Shown here piece by piece: positions 15,029 to 23,572 of a DNA stretch of 64,000 bases (positions are counted from its first letter, which is position 1; each line of letters starts with the position of its first letter). The notes beneath the pieces are model-generated. The model had not been told where the DNA came from, searched no databases, and saw nothing but the letters and a program-made list of their open reading frames with translations. Made by a program: the position numbers and the translations under genes. The stretch comes from Streptococcus porcinus (GTDB taxonomy: Bacteria; Bacillota; Bacilli; Lactobacillales; Streptococcaceae), in contig NZ_LS483388.1 in assembly GCF_900475415.1 (NCBI RefSeq), positions 1,040,001 to 1,104,000 of the forward strand, written 5' to 3'.

Positions 15029-15054
15029 TTTAGTAAAGTTATAACTTTACTAAA
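15029..15054. promoter_or_regulatory. Perfect 26-base palindrome, probable HdiR operator
   Basis: TTTAGTAAAGTTA is followed directly by its exact reverse complement TAACTTTACTAAA. It starts 2 bases after the -10 and ends in the ribosome site, so binding would block transcription of hdiR. Lactococcal HdiR is known to repress itself. Confidence 0.7.
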
Positions 15055-15066
15055 GGAGTCATGAGT

Positions 15067-15759
15067 ATGTTTTCAGGAAAACAATTAAAAGCTATCCGTC
15101 AAAAAGAAAAGATGAGTCAAGAAAATCTCAGTGATCAAATAGGGGTCAGTAAAATGACTATTTCTAATTGGGAGCAAGGCAAAAATAATCCTAATCAGAA
15201 ACACCTAGCACAATTAGTTGCTATTTTTCGAGTTTCAGAAGATTATTTCAATTCTTACTCTACTATCCTCATACCTTATAAACAGCTGAATAGCGATAAC
15301 CAAAAAAAGGTAGTGACCTTTTCTCAGACGTTGTTAGCAAAGCAAAGTAAAGTCATTGCTATATCTACTCCTAAAAAGAAACTTTATCGTTATCGTGTCT
15401 ACGAGAGTCTTTCTGCAGGTGGTGGCTTTTCTTATTTTGGTGATGGAAACTATGACGAAGTCTTCTACGATGAGCAATTGGACTATGATTTTGCTTCTTG
15501 GGTTTTTGGAGATTCTATGGAACCGACTTACCTTAATGGTGAAGTTGTTCTTATAAAACAAGAAGGTTTTGACTATGATGGAGCAATCTATGCTGTTGAA
15601 TGGGATGGACAGACTTATATAAAAAAGGTCTATCGAGAAGAGAACGGTTTACGGCTGGTTTCTCTAAATAAAAAATATTCAGATAAGTTCGCTCCTTTCG
15701 ATGAAAATCCACGTATTATTGGTAAAATCATTGCTAATTTTATGCCCTTGGAAGTTTAA
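15067..15759 (+). CDS. hdiR: HdiR/LexA-like self-cleaving repressor
   Basis: This repressor of about 230 residues has an XRE-type helix-turn-helix (residues about 4-60, MSQENLSDQIGVSKMTISNWEQG) and a C-terminal S24 peptidase domain. The likely cleavage site is the Ala-Gly pair in SLSAGGG (about 117-118), the nucleophile S150 in FGDSMEPTY, and the general-base lysine in TYIKKVY (about 186). In Lactococcus HdiR is cleaved after DNA damage and heat, inducing error-prone polymerase genes. An ATG at 15061 is only 2 bases after GGAG; the ATG at 15067, 8 bases away, is the better start. Confidence 0.85.
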   Translation: MFSGKQLKAIRQKEKMSQENLSDQIGVSKMTISNWEQGKNNPNQKHLAQLVAIFRVSEDYFNSYSTILIPYKQLNSDNQKKVVTFSQTLLAKQSKVIAISTPKKKLYRYRVYESLSAGGGFSYFGDGNYDEVFYDEQLDYDFASWVFGDSMEPTYLNGEVVLIKQEGFDYDGAIYAVEWDGQTYIKKVYREENGLRLVSLNKKYSDKFAPFDENPRIIGKIIANFMPLEV

Positions 15760-15782
15760 AAGCTAAATAGAGAAAATAGCAA

Positions 15783-15824
15783 TATAAAAAGAGCTTTCCT
15801 CAAAAAATTAAAGCTCTTTTTATA
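15783..15824. terminator. Bidirectional terminator between hdiR and the reductase gene
   Basis: TATAAAAAGAGCTTT and AAAGCTCTTTTTATA form a perfect 15-base stem with a 12-base loop, between convergent genes. Confidence 0.85.
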
Positions 15825-17108
15825 TTACCAAGAAAATTCTTCATAGTAGATTCGTTCAGGATTAACACCCCTAGCTTGAATTACCTTTTGCCAGTATCTG
15901 CCCATACTGACAGGACCACCTATAAGAAAAACACAGTTTTTAGTATGTTGAGGTAAATATCCTAAGATGTGCTCCTCGCTAAAGCGACCAACTTGGTAAT
16001 AAACATTAGTATTGGGACGTCTCTGCAGGTCTAAGAGTTTCTCTTTATAAATCAATTCCTCTTGGCTTTTGACTGTGTAAAAAAAGTTAACTGAGATATC
16101 AGGATTCCCCTCTGCCACTGAAAATAAAGGAACTACTCCTATACCTCCACCTATAATAATTAATTGCTTAGGTTTAAAAAGATTAATGATAGATTGGTAT
16201 TTACCAAAGTCACCATCGATACGAACTAGTGAATTGTTTGGAATAAGAGCCAATTGTTTGGTAAAGTCGCCATCACCTCGGATAGCAAAAAATAATTTAC
16301 CATTTTTCCCCGGTGCCCTGGCTAAAGAAAAAGGATGGGGCTCTGCCATTTGAAAAACATCCGGAAAAGAAATAAAAGCAAAATCACCTGGTCGAAACTT
16401 CAAACTAGAATTTGGGGGAAGTTGAATCACTAGCTCTCTAGTATTTGGAGCAATTTCATGATTGAACAGTAAATTGGCTCTAATTCCGTGAGCATTAGGC
16501 TTAAAATGAAACCACATATATGAGCATAATACAAAGATAGTGTAAAACCAAATCAGAATTACAAAGGGGTAAATGTTAACAATATAGTGAACTAATTGGA
16601 TATGGATAAAAATGAATACCACTGCTACTACATTGAGTCGGTGTAACCATACTGAAAGTTCATGCTTAAACAGTTTTTCTAAGAAAAATTTGATGTTTTG
16701 TAATAGAACAATACGAGTTGTTAACCAGCCAGCCATAAATATCAAAGAATAAGCTGATAATCCTAAGAAAATAATAAAAGCAAAATCTCCAGTCCACTTA
16801 ATCAATCCTTGCGACGAATCTAATTCTTTATGAAAAAAGGATAAAAAAAGCGCCAAAAGAGCTACTATACCGTGGATCAGGTAAGCACTGGGAAGTCCCA
16901 CCCACCGATCTATCCATTTAGGTTTAGTAGCAATATAGATTGCCGTTAGCATCCATACATAAGCTAAGGCGCCTAACAATATTCCAAGACTACTATGAAC
17001 ATGTAGTTTTCTTAATCCGTTGTTTAAAGTATATAAAAAGGGGAAGGGGAGAATAAATAGTATGGTTAGCCAGGAAAGCCCTAGATGACTCATGAATTTT
17101 TTTAGCAT
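15825..17108 (-). CDS. Ferric-reductase-like transmembrane flavoprotein
   Basis: This 427-residue protein has about six membrane helices in residues 15-205 (ferric reductase-like domain), an FAD-binding barrel (about 215-310, with HPFSLARAPG, the flavin-contacting R-x-Y-S-like region) and an NAD(P)-binding domain (IIGGGIGVVPLFSVAEG near 315-331, ending in IYYEEFSW). Histidines in helices 4 and 5 (HRLNVVAVVFIFIHIQLVHY) could hold heme. Relatives move electrons from NAD(P)H across the membrane to iron or quinones. RBS AAGGAAG. The electron acceptor is unknown. Confidence 0.8.
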   Translation of the reverse strand: MLKKFMSHLGLSWLTILFILPFPFLYTLNNGLRKLHVHSSLGILLGALAYVWMLTAIYIATKPKWIDRWVGLPSAYLIHGIVALLALFLSFFHKELDSSQGLIKWTGDFAFIIFLGLSAYSLIFMAGWLTTRIVLLQNIKFFLEKLFKHELSVWLHRLNVVAVVFIFIHIQLVHYIVNIYPFVILIWFYTIFVLCSYMWFHFKPNAHGIRANLLFNHEIAPNTRELVIQLPPNSSLKFRPGDFAFISFPDVFQMAEPHPFSLARAPGKNGKLFFAIRGDGDFTKQLALIPNNSLVRIDGDFGKYQSIINLFKPKQLIIIGGGIGVVPLFSVAEGNPDISVNFFYTVKSQEELIYKEKLLDLQRRPNTNVYYQVGRFSEEHILGYLPQHTKNCVFLIGGPVSMGRYWQKVIQARGVNPERIYYEEFSW

Positions 17109-17375
17109 AATGTTATCTTCCTTTAGTAATAAACGTCCTTTGAATTCAATATTAAAGGGCTACAAAATTGATTTCTTACTTTTAAATAATCAAACCTATA
17201 AGTCCCTCAAAAGCTTAAAGCATTAAATAGGCTTTGTTTTCCTTTTTTAGATTGATTATAAATAAAAATAATTAAATTTTCTTAAATAAAACTAAACAAA
17301 GTAACATTTTAATAAAACTAAGCTTTTTAGCAAAACAATGTCCCTTTAGAGATGAGAGGATATAGTTAAGTAATC
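17109..17375. promoter_or_regulatory. A/T-rich upstream region of the reductase gene, with a possible CiaR-type promoter
   Basis: On the - strand TATAAT (17260-17255) is preceded, 10 bases away, by TTTAAG-N4-TTTAAT (17286-17271). CiaR-activated promoters of streptococci have TTTAAG-N5-TTTAAG exactly 10 bases before the -10; the repeat spacing here is one base short. The leader would be about 140 bases. No open reading frame of note is present. Confidence 0.3.
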
Positions 17376-17442
17376 AAAAAAGAGAGAGGACGACTGTTTC
17401 CCAAAACGCTTAGCATTTGAGAGTTAAGTTACCTATCTCTTT
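17376..17442. terminator. Structured element downstream of ffh (large-loop terminator or small RNA)
   Basis: Read on the - strand, AAAAGAGATAGG pairs with CCTCTCTCTTTT (one mismatch), followed by further T. Within the loop, CTCAAATGC-TAA-GCGTTTTGGG forms a second hairpin with one bulge. It is well placed to end the ylxM–ffh transcript, but the loop is unusually long and structured. Confidence 0.45.
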
Positions 17443-17481
17443 TATTCCTGAAGCTAGTTAAACTTCTTGTTAAATGGAAAT

Positions 17482-19035
17482 TTATTTCCGCTTTTTCTTA
17501 GCTTTTTTGATTTTATTAGCCTGACGTTTCATAACCTGCTTCATAGCAAATTCATTAACTTTCCCTTTGAGACCACCACCAAACAGTTGACTCATATCCA
17601 TATCAGGCATTGCACTTGCGCCCATCATACCGTCTAATGCTGACATATCAGGCATATTAGCACCACTACTATTTGGCATATTTTTTGGCATGCGACTAGG
17701 GTCAATTCCCATTTGTTTCATCGCCTTGTTCATATCTCCAGACATTACCCCTTGCATCATTGCTTTAGCTTGGTTAAAATCTTTGATAAATTTGTTAACG
17801 TCAACAAAACTATTACCAGAGCCTGCTGCGATGCGACGACGACGACTTGGATTGAGTAAGTCAGGATTTTCACGCTCTGCTTTTGTCATTGAAGAAACGA
17901 TGGCACGTTTACGAGCAATTTGCTTTTCATCAATTTTGATATTAGCGAGAGCTGGATTTCCAGCCATACCTGGAATCATTTTTAGCAAATCTTCCATTGG
18001 CCCCATGTTTTGAACCTGATCCAATTGATCAATAAAATCATTGAAATCAAAGGTATTTTCGCGCATTTTTTCAGCTAATTCAAGTGATTTTTGTTCATCG
18101 TACTCGTGACTTGCCTTTTCAATTAATGTTAAAAGGTCACCCATTCCCAAAATACGACTTGACATCCGATCTGGGTGGAAGGTCTCGATATCAGTGATTT
18201 TTTCACCAGTACCTGTAAATTTAATGGGTTTACCAGTAATTTCGCGAACCGATAATGCTGCTCCACCACGAGTATCCCCATCGATTTTAGTTAGTACAAC
18301 CCCTGTTATTTCTAATTGTTTGTTGAATTCGTCAGCGACATTTGCTGCTTCCTGACCAATCATACTATCAACAACTAGCAGAATTTCATTTGGATTGGCT
18401 AGGGCCTTAACATCTCGCAACTCAGTCATGAGTTTTTCATCAATTTGTAGACGACCTGCTGTATCAATCAAAACATAGTCGTTGCGATTTTCTTTTGCTA
18501 AAGAAAGTCCTTGACGAACAATCTCAACCGCTGAATGGTCTGTTCCCATATCAAAAACAGGAACATTAATCTGTTGACCTAAGGTTTTTAATTGATCAAT
18601 GGCTGCTGGACGATAAATGTCAGCTGCAATCATCAAAGGACGTGCATCCTCCTCTTTGATTAGCTTGTTCGCCAACTTCCCTGCAAAAGTGGTTTTACCG
18701 GCCCCTTGTAGCCCCACCATCATAATGATTGTAGGAATTTTCGGCGCTTTCTCAATTGTCGCTGTTTCTGACCCTAGAATACCAGTTAGCTCTTCATTAA
18801 CTATTTTGACAATTTGTTGGGTTGGGTCTAAAGTATCAATGATTTCATGACCAACCGCACGTTCACGTACATGTTTGATAAAAGTTTTAACAACTGGCAG
18901 GGCGACATCCGCTTCAAGTAAGGCAAGGCGGATTTCCTTAGTGACCTCTTGAACATCCTTCTCAGATAATTTTTTCTTTCCACGAATATTTTTAAAGACG
19001 CCTTGAAGACGTTCTGTTAAACTTTCAAAAGCCAT
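17482..19035 (-). CDS. ffh: Ffh, signal recognition particle GTPase (SRP54)
   Basis: This 517-residue protein has a four-helix N domain (1-85), a G domain with P-loop GLQGAGKTT (108-116), DTAGR, TKIDGD and the GTGEK closing loop, and a methionine-rich M domain (about 300-500) with QVQNMGPMEDLLKMIPGM, which binds signal sequences and SRP RNA. The C-terminal tail is basic. It delivers membrane and secreted proteins to FtsY/SecYEG. RBS GAGGAG. ylxM precedes it by 11 bases, the standard ylxM–ffh pair. Confidence 0.97.
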   Translation of the reverse strand: MAFESLTERLQGVFKNIRGKKKLSEKDVQEVTKEIRLALLEADVALPVVKTFIKHVRERAVGHEIIDTLDPTQQIVKIVNEELTGILGSETATIEKAPKIPTIIMMVGLQGAGKTTFAGKLANKLIKEEDARPLMIAADIYRPAAIDQLKTLGQQINVPVFDMGTDHSAVEIVRQGLSLAKENRNDYVLIDTAGRLQIDEKLMTELRDVKALANPNEILLVVDSMIGQEAANVADEFNKQLEITGVVLTKIDGDTRGGAALSVREITGKPIKFTGTGEKITDIETFHPDRMSSRILGMGDLLTLIEKASHEYDEQKSLELAEKMRENTFDFNDFIDQLDQVQNMGPMEDLLKMIPGMAGNPALANIKIDEKQIARKRAIVSSMTKAERENPDLLNPSRRRRIAAGSGNSFVDVNKFIKDFNQAKAMMQGVMSGDMNKAMKQMGIDPSRMPKNMPNSSGANMPDMSALDGMMGASAMPDMDMSQLFGGGLKGKVNEFAMKQVMKRQANKIKKAKKKRK

Positions 19036-19046
19036 AACTACTCCTC

Positions 19047-19379
19047 TTAATCTCTATTATCAATGCTTGTTAATATGGAAATTTTCTCTTGTAAATAACT
19101 ATCAGTAGGATACTTTGTTATTATCTCATCAAAAATTTCATTACGAACAATATAGTCTGAATACATATGTAGTTTCATCTCATAGGTTTCCAGAATCTTT
19201 TCTGTTCGTTTAATATTATCATAAACCGCTTGACGACTAACCCCAAACTCTTCTGCAATTTCAGCTAGACTATAGTCATCAGCATAATAAAGTTCAATAT
19301 AGTTCATTTGCTTATCGGTTAATAGTGCAGCATAAAATTCAAAAAGGGCATTCATTCGATTTGTTTTTTCAATTTCCAT
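19047..19379 (-). CDS. ylxM: YlxM/p13-like DNA-binding protein, SRP-associated
   Basis: This protein of about 110 residues has a sigma-70 region-4-like helix-turn-helix ([28 protein letters not shown]). YlxM is encoded next to ffh throughout the Firmicutes and modulates SRP GTPase activity in Streptococcus. The frame is open from an ATG at 19388, but neither start has a ribosome site. An extended -10 (TGG-TAAAAT) ends 7 bases before the ATG at 19379, which would make that codon the 5' end of the transcript. Confidence 0.9.
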   Translation of the reverse strand: MEIEKTNRMNALFEFYAALLTDKQMNYIELYYADDYSLAEIAEEFGVSRQAVYDNIKRTEKILETYEMKLHMYSDYIVRNEIFDEIITKYPTDSYLQEKISILTSIDNRD

Positions 19380-19386
19380 AATTTTC

Positions 19387-19395
19387 ATTTTACCA
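19387..19395 (-). promoter_or_regulatory. Extended -10 of ylxM–ffh, leaderless geometry
   Basis: TGG-TAAAAT on the - strand is followed after 7 bases by the ATG at 19379. The same nine-base element stands before the response regulator at 3891. No convincing -35 was seen. Confidence 0.5.
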
Positions 19396-19456
19396 TATCT
19401 TAGTGCATAATAACAGTAGGATATCAGTTAATAGCTGTCCTTTATAGGTGGTTAAA

Positions 19457-19482
19457 CTAAAAAAGAGTTTGTGTACAAACTC
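19457..19482 (-). terminator. Terminator of the GntR-family gene
   Basis: GAGTTTGT and ACAAACTC pair around a 2-base loop; on the - strand the stem is followed by TTTTTT. Confidence 0.75.
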
Positions 19483-19486
19483 TCAC

Positions 19487-20185
19487 TCAATTATTTTCCA
19501 GATAGAATTCAAAGCGATCACCAACGTATTGGCTACGCACATATTCAAACGGCTTTCCATTAGTAAAATAGGATACTTGGGTCAAGGCTAATATGGCATG
19601 TCCCCGATTTACTGCTAAATAACTAGCAATCCGCTCACTGGCCGTTTTAGCATAAATAGTTTGGCGGCTTTTGCCGATTTCATAACCATTAGATATCAAG
19701 GTTTTAAAGAAATGTTCAGTGATATCTTCACGTTTAACATCTTTTATAAATTTTTCGGGAATAGAAGCCACTTCGTAAACTAAGGGAATATTATCAGCAT
19801 AACGAATACGCTCCATCCGAATAACATAATCTGTTGCTTCTAACTGAAGCTCTTTGATTTCCGTGTCTGACGCCAATTGTCTTTGGTAGGTCAATAGTTT
19901 TGAAGAGGGCTTCTTCCCTTGAGAATTGACAATCTCGGTAAAGGAAGTTGTCCCTCTCATTTTTTCTTGGACTCTTTGACTGGAAACATAAGTACCACTA
20001 CCAATACGTCTTTCCAAAATACCTTCTTCAACCAATAAGGTGATAGCTTGTCGAAGAGTCATCCGACTAACCTCAAAATGATCTGCGAGGTCACGCTCAC
20101 TGGGAAGACGATCTCCAATTGCCCAAACTTGGTCGTCAATGTCTTTTTTGATGGCGTCATGAATCTTGATATATGCTGGTAACAT
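19487..20185 (-). CDS. GntR/HutC-family regulator with UTRA domain
   Basis: This 232-residue protein has an N-terminal winged helix (residues about 5-70: DRLPSERDLADHFEVSRMTLRQAITLLVEEG, then RIGSGTYV) and a UTRA ligand-binding domain (about 90-230). UTRA regulators respond to sugar phosphates, amino acids or related compounds and often control themselves. It diverges from guaA, and streptococci commonly carry this gene there. The ligand is unknown. RBS GGGAGA. Confidence 0.88.
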   Translation of the reverse strand: MLPAYIKIHDAIKKDIDDQVWAIGDRLPSERDLADHFEVSRMTLRQAITLLVEEGILERRIGSGTYVSSQRVQEKMRGTTSFTEIVNSQGKKPSSKLLTYQRQLASDTEIKELQLEATDYVIRMERIRYADNIPLVYEVASIPEKFIKDVKREDITEHFFKTLISNGYEIGKSRQTIYAKTASERIASYLAVNRGHAILALTQVSYFTNGKPFEYVRSQYVGDRFEFYLENN

Positions 20186-20216
20186 GTTCGTGTCTCCCTA
20201 ACTATGATTTTATGAC

Positions 20217-20238
20217 TAATATAGATATTATTTTACCA
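20217..20238 (-). promoter_or_regulatory. Promoter and small palindrome of the GntR-family gene
   Basis: On the - strand TGG-TAAAAT (20238-20230) is an extended -10. Just downstream, TAATAT-AG-ATATTA (20217-20230) is a 6-base inverted repeat at the start site, a possible self-regulatory operator. Confidence 0.4.
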
Positions 20239-20404
20239 CACTCTAAGAGAATTAATCGAGTAATATGGTAAAATAAGATAATTATTACATTAGATTATAA
20301 GTATAATTCAAAATACTTACAAACAGTTTTTACGAAATTATATTCCGAAATATTATTTAAAGTTAAGAAATTACCAAAATCATATAGCTTATCAAGGAAT
20401 TCTG

Positions 20405-20465
20405 ATGTCATTTTCTTAAAAATATGCTACAATTAGGTTTAAAATCATTAGTCTAGAGTCTAATG
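20405..20465 (+). promoter_or_regulatory. guaA promoter and leader repeat
   Basis: ATGTCA (20405-20410), 17 bases and TACAAT (20428-20433) with a TGC extension form the promoter. The short leader carries CATTAG-N8-CTAATG (20446-20465), a possible operator or hairpin. The other roughly 200 bases back to the GntR promoter hold no recognised feature. Confidence 0.5.
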
Positions 20466-20482
20466 GAAATGAAAGGATTGCA

Positions 20483-22045
20483 ATGACTGAAATTTCAATT
20501 TTGAAAGATCTTCAAAAAATCATCGTACTTGATTATGGTAGTCAATATAATCAGTTAATAGCTAGACGCATTAGAGAGTTTGGTGTTTTTTCTGAACTAA
20601 AGAGCCATAAGATTAGTGCTCAAGAACTTCGTGAGATTAACCCTATAGGTATTGTCCTATCAGGTGGTCCTAATTCTGTTTATGCAGAAAATTCTTTTGG
20701 TATTGATCCAGAAATCTTTGAATTAGGTATCCCGATCCTAGGAATCTGTTATGGTATGCAACTCATTACTCATAAACTTGGTGGAAAAGTACTTCCTGCG
20801 GGACAAGCTGGTCATCGTGAATACGGTCAGTCCACCTTAAATCTTCGAAGAGAATCTAAATTGTTTGCAGATACTCCTGAAGAACAGCTGGTTCTCATGA
20901 GTCATGGTGATGCAGTCACAGAAATTCCTGATGGGTTTCATTTAGTAGGTGATTCTGTAGACTGTCCTTATGCTGCTATTGAAAACACAGAAAAAAATAT
21001 CTATGGGATTCAATTTCATCCAGAAGTAAGACATTCTGTTTATGGCAACGATATCCTTAAAAACTTTGCCATCTTCATTTGTGGTGCTCGTGGGGACTGG
21101 TCAATGGATAATTTCATTGAAATGGAAATTGAAAAAATCAGAGAAACTGTTGGGGATAAAAAAGTCCTATTAGGTCTTTCTGGTGGTGTTGATTCTTCTG
21201 TAGTTGGTGTGCTTTTACAAAAAGCTATTGGCGATCAATTAACCTGTATCTTCGTTGATCACGGTCTTCTTCGTAAAGATGAGGGAGATCAAGTTATGGG
21301 TATGCTTGGTGGTAAATTTGGTTTAAATATTATTCGTGTTGATGCTAAAGATAGATTCTTAGATTTATTAGCTAATGTGGATGATCCCGAGAAAAAGCGG
21401 AAAATTATCGGAAATGAATTTGTTTACGTCTTTGACGATGAAGCAAGTAAACTTAAAGGCGTAGATTTTCTTGCTCAAGGAACCCTCTACACTGATATCA
21501 TTGAATCTGGGACAGAAACAGCTCAAACTATTAAATCCCATCATAATGTTGGAGGCCTTCCAGAAGATATGCAGTTCCAACTGATTGAGCCACTCAATAC
21601 TTTGTTCAAAGATGAGGTCCGCGAGCTTGGAATTGCACTTGGAATGCCTGAAAATATTGTTTGGCGGCAACCATTTCCTGGACCAGGTTTAGCTATTCGT
21701 GTTATGGGAGCTATCACGGAAGAAAAATTGGAAACAGTCCGTGAATCAGATGCTATTCTTCGTGAAGAAATTGCTAAAGCTGGTCTTGATCGCGATGTAT
21801 GGCAATATTTCACTGTGAATACAGGGGTGCGTTCCGTAGGAGTTATGGGGGATGGCCGGACCTACGACTATACTATTGCTATTCGCGCTATCACTTCAAT
21901 TGACGGTATGACAGCGGATTTTGCCCAACTTCCATGGGAAGTCCTAAAGAAAATTTCAACTCGTATTGTCAATGAAGTTGATCACGTCAATCGTATTGTG
22001 TACGATATTACAAGCAAGCCACCTGCAACAGTTGAGTGGGAATAA
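20483..22045 (+). CDS. guaA: GuaA, GMP synthase (glutamine-hydrolysing)
   Basis: This 520-residue enzyme has a class I glutamine amidotransferase domain (residues about 12-200, catalytic C89 in GICYGMQ, H179 and E181 in FHPEV), an ATP-pyrophosphatase domain with PP-loop SGGVDSS (233-239), and the C-terminal dimerisation domain ending in PPATVEWE. It converts XMP to GMP with glutamine and ATP. It stands alone, with its own promoter and terminator. RBS GAAAGGA before the ATG. Confidence 0.98.
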   Translation: MTEISILKDLQKIIVLDYGSQYNQLIARRIREFGVFSELKSHKISAQELREINPIGIVLSGGPNSVYAENSFGIDPEIFELGIPILGICYGMQLITHKLGGKVLPAGQAGHREYGQSTLNLRRESKLFADTPEEQLVLMSHGDAVTEIPDGFHLVGDSVDCPYAAIENTEKNIYGIQFHPEVRHSVYGNDILKNFAIFICGARGDWSMDNFIEMEIEKIRETVGDKKVLLGLSGGVDSSVVGVLLQKAIGDQLTCIFVDHGLLRKDEGDQVMGMLGGKFGLNIIRVDAKDRFLDLLANVDDPEKKRKIIGNEFVYVFDDEASKLKGVDFLAQGTLYTDIIESGTETAQTIKSHHNVGGLPEDMQFQLIEPLNTLFKDEVRELGIALGMPENIVWRQPFPGPGLAIRVMGAITEEKLETVRESDAILREEIAKAGLDRDVWQYFTVNTGVRSVGVMGDGRTYDYTIAIRAITSIDGMTADFAQLPWEVLKKISTRIVNEVDHVNRIVYDITSKPPATVEWE

Positions 22046-22145
22046 TAACGAAACTTACCTTAATATAATACTTAAGGGTGTTAAGGTTTATTTAAGGCTC
22101 ATTGATTATATTATAAATATCCTAATAACCCTTTTCATTTCTCTT

Positions 22146-22176
22146 AAACTCGAGTCCTAGTACTCGAGTTTTTTTG
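22146..22176 (+). terminator. guaA terminator
   Basis: AAACTCGAGT and ACTCGAGTTT pair around CCTAGT and run into seven T. The 100 bases between the guaA stop and this hairpin hold no gene. Confidence 0.85.
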
Positions 22177-22206
22177 GGTTTAAAAAGCTTTCGGGAACAT
22201 AGAGCT

Positions 22207-22234
22207 TTGTTTGTTAACCAAGTCATGGTATAAT
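22207..22234 (+). promoter_or_regulatory. Promoter of the CPA2 antiporter gene
   Basis: TTGTTT, a 16-base spacer ending in TGG, and TATAAT lie 40 bases before the start codon. Confidence 0.65.
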
Positions 22235-22274
22235 AGTAACGATTTATGCAATTTAGGAGAGTTATGGAGGATTT

Positions 22275-23408
22275 ATGCAAGAATTATTTCAGATTACCAT
22301 TATATTAATTGCCAGTTTTTTGGCTATTGAAGTATCAAAAAAGCTATCAATACCAGCTGTTGTGGGACAATTACTAGTCGGGATCATCATAGGACCTAGT
22401 CTCTTAAACTTAGTCCATCAAGGAGAGATTATTCATTTTCTATCAGAATTAGGGGTCATCTTACTTATGTTCTTAGCTGGACTTGAAGCTGATTTGGGCT
22501 TATTAAAAAGGTATTTAAAACCAAGTTTAGCCGTTGCTATTTCTGGTGTTCTCATTCCCGTAGGAATATTCTTTTTGGTCACCAAAATAATGGGATACGA
22601 AATGGAAACTTCTATTTTCTACGGAATCGTCTTCGCAGCTACCAGCGTTTCTATTACTGTTGAAGTTCTTCAAGAGTATAAAAAAGTTCAAACCAAAACG
22701 GGTGCAGTTATTCTCGGTGCGGCTGTGGCTGATGACATTATTGCTGTTCTTCTTTTAAGTTTCTTTGTCTCAAGCATGAAGGGTACGAGTTCTAGTAACC
22801 ATTTAATCTGGCAAATGCTCGGACAAACCCTTTTCTTATTATTTTTGATGGTTTTAGTTAAATATATTGTTCCGGCTATTTACCGTTTAACATTTAAGGT
22901 TAGTTTTTTTGAAAAAGATAGTTTTTTGGCTCTTTTAATCTGTTTTAGTATGGCACTACTCGCAACAAGCGTCGGAATGAGTGCTGTTATTGGTTCCTTC
23001 TTTGCCGGCTTAGCTATTGGTCAAACTCACAAGGGTGAAGAAATTATGCATGATATTTCTGAACTTTCTTATATGTTCTTTATCCCTATTTTCTTCGCTT
23101 CGATAGCACTTCCATTAAATCTAAATGGTATCCTTTCAAATCTTGGAGTTACCCTACTTTTTACTGTTTTAGCAGTTCTTACAAAACTATTGCCAGGTTA
23201 TTTAGTAGCACGTGGCTTTCAATTTTCTAAAATGGACTCTTTGACAGTCGGTGGCGGAATGGTAAGCCGAGGGGAGATGGCACTGATTATCGTTCAAATT
23301 GGTTTGGCTGAAAAATTAATATCTAATCAAATATATTCTACCTTGGTTATAGTTGTTATTTTATCTACCATTATTGCACCATTTATTCTCAAAAGATCAT
23401 TTAAGTAA
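22275..23408 (+). CDS. CPA2-family cation:proton antiporter (KefB/NapA-like)
   Basis: This 377-residue membrane protein has about 11-12 helices typical of the Na+/H+ exchanger (PF00999) fold. Landmarks are VGQLLVGIIIGPSLL early on, LGVILLMFLAGLEADL, and the ion-binding AAVADDIIAVLLL stretch with paired aspartates, as in electrogenic CPA2 antiporters. It has no C-terminal NAD-binding (RCK) domain, unlike full-length Kef proteins. It probably exchanges Na+ or K+ for protons. GGAGG lies only 4 bases before the ATG. Confidence 0.85.
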   Translation: MQELFQITIILIASFLAIEVSKKLSIPAVVGQLLVGIIIGPSLLNLVHQGEIIHFLSELGVILLMFLAGLEADLGLLKRYLKPSLAVAISGVLIPVGIFFLVTKIMGYEMETSIFYGIVFAATSVSITVEVLQEYKKVQTKTGAVILGAAVADDIIAVLLLSFFVSSMKGTSSSNHLIWQMLGQTLFLLFLMVLVKYIVPAIYRLTFKVSFFEKDSFLALLICFSMALLATSVGMSAVIGSFFAGLAIGQTHKGEEIMHDISELSYMFFIPIFFASIALPLNLNGILSNLGVTLLFTVLAVLTKLLPGYLVARGFQFSKMDSLTVGGGMVSRGEMALIIVQIGLAEKLISNQIYSTLVIVVILSTIIAPFILKRSFK

Positions 23409-23432
23409 AAATCTTAAATGGTTTTTATTTTT
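23398..23432 (+). terminator. Terminator overlapping the antiporter stop codon
   Basis: CATTTAAG and CTTAAATG pair around a 7-base loop, followed by GTTTTTATTTTT. Confidence 0.7.
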
Positions 23433-23512
23433 GAGAATTATTTGTAATCAATAATTATTATTTATATAAGGATTTATGCAAGAAAAATTTATATTATAAA
23501 ATTTTCACAAAA

Positions 23513-23541
23513 TTGACATAATTCCTCATTTAAGGTATGCT
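23513..23541 (+). promoter_or_regulatory. Promoter of the peptide transporter gene
   Basis: TTGACA, a 17-base spacer and TATGCT lie about 32 bases before the start codon. Confidence 0.75.
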
Positions 23542-23572
23542 ATAAGATGTTATTATGAAGGAGATAATTGAG

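Noticed and set aside
17690..18013. A 107-codon + strand frame opposite ffh
   Set aside because: It lies wholly within the well-conserved ffh gene on the other strand, with no start signals.
20336..20355. ATTCCGAAATAT upstream of guaA as a PurBox
   Set aside because: Two positions, including the final C of CCGAAC, do not match; too weak to call.
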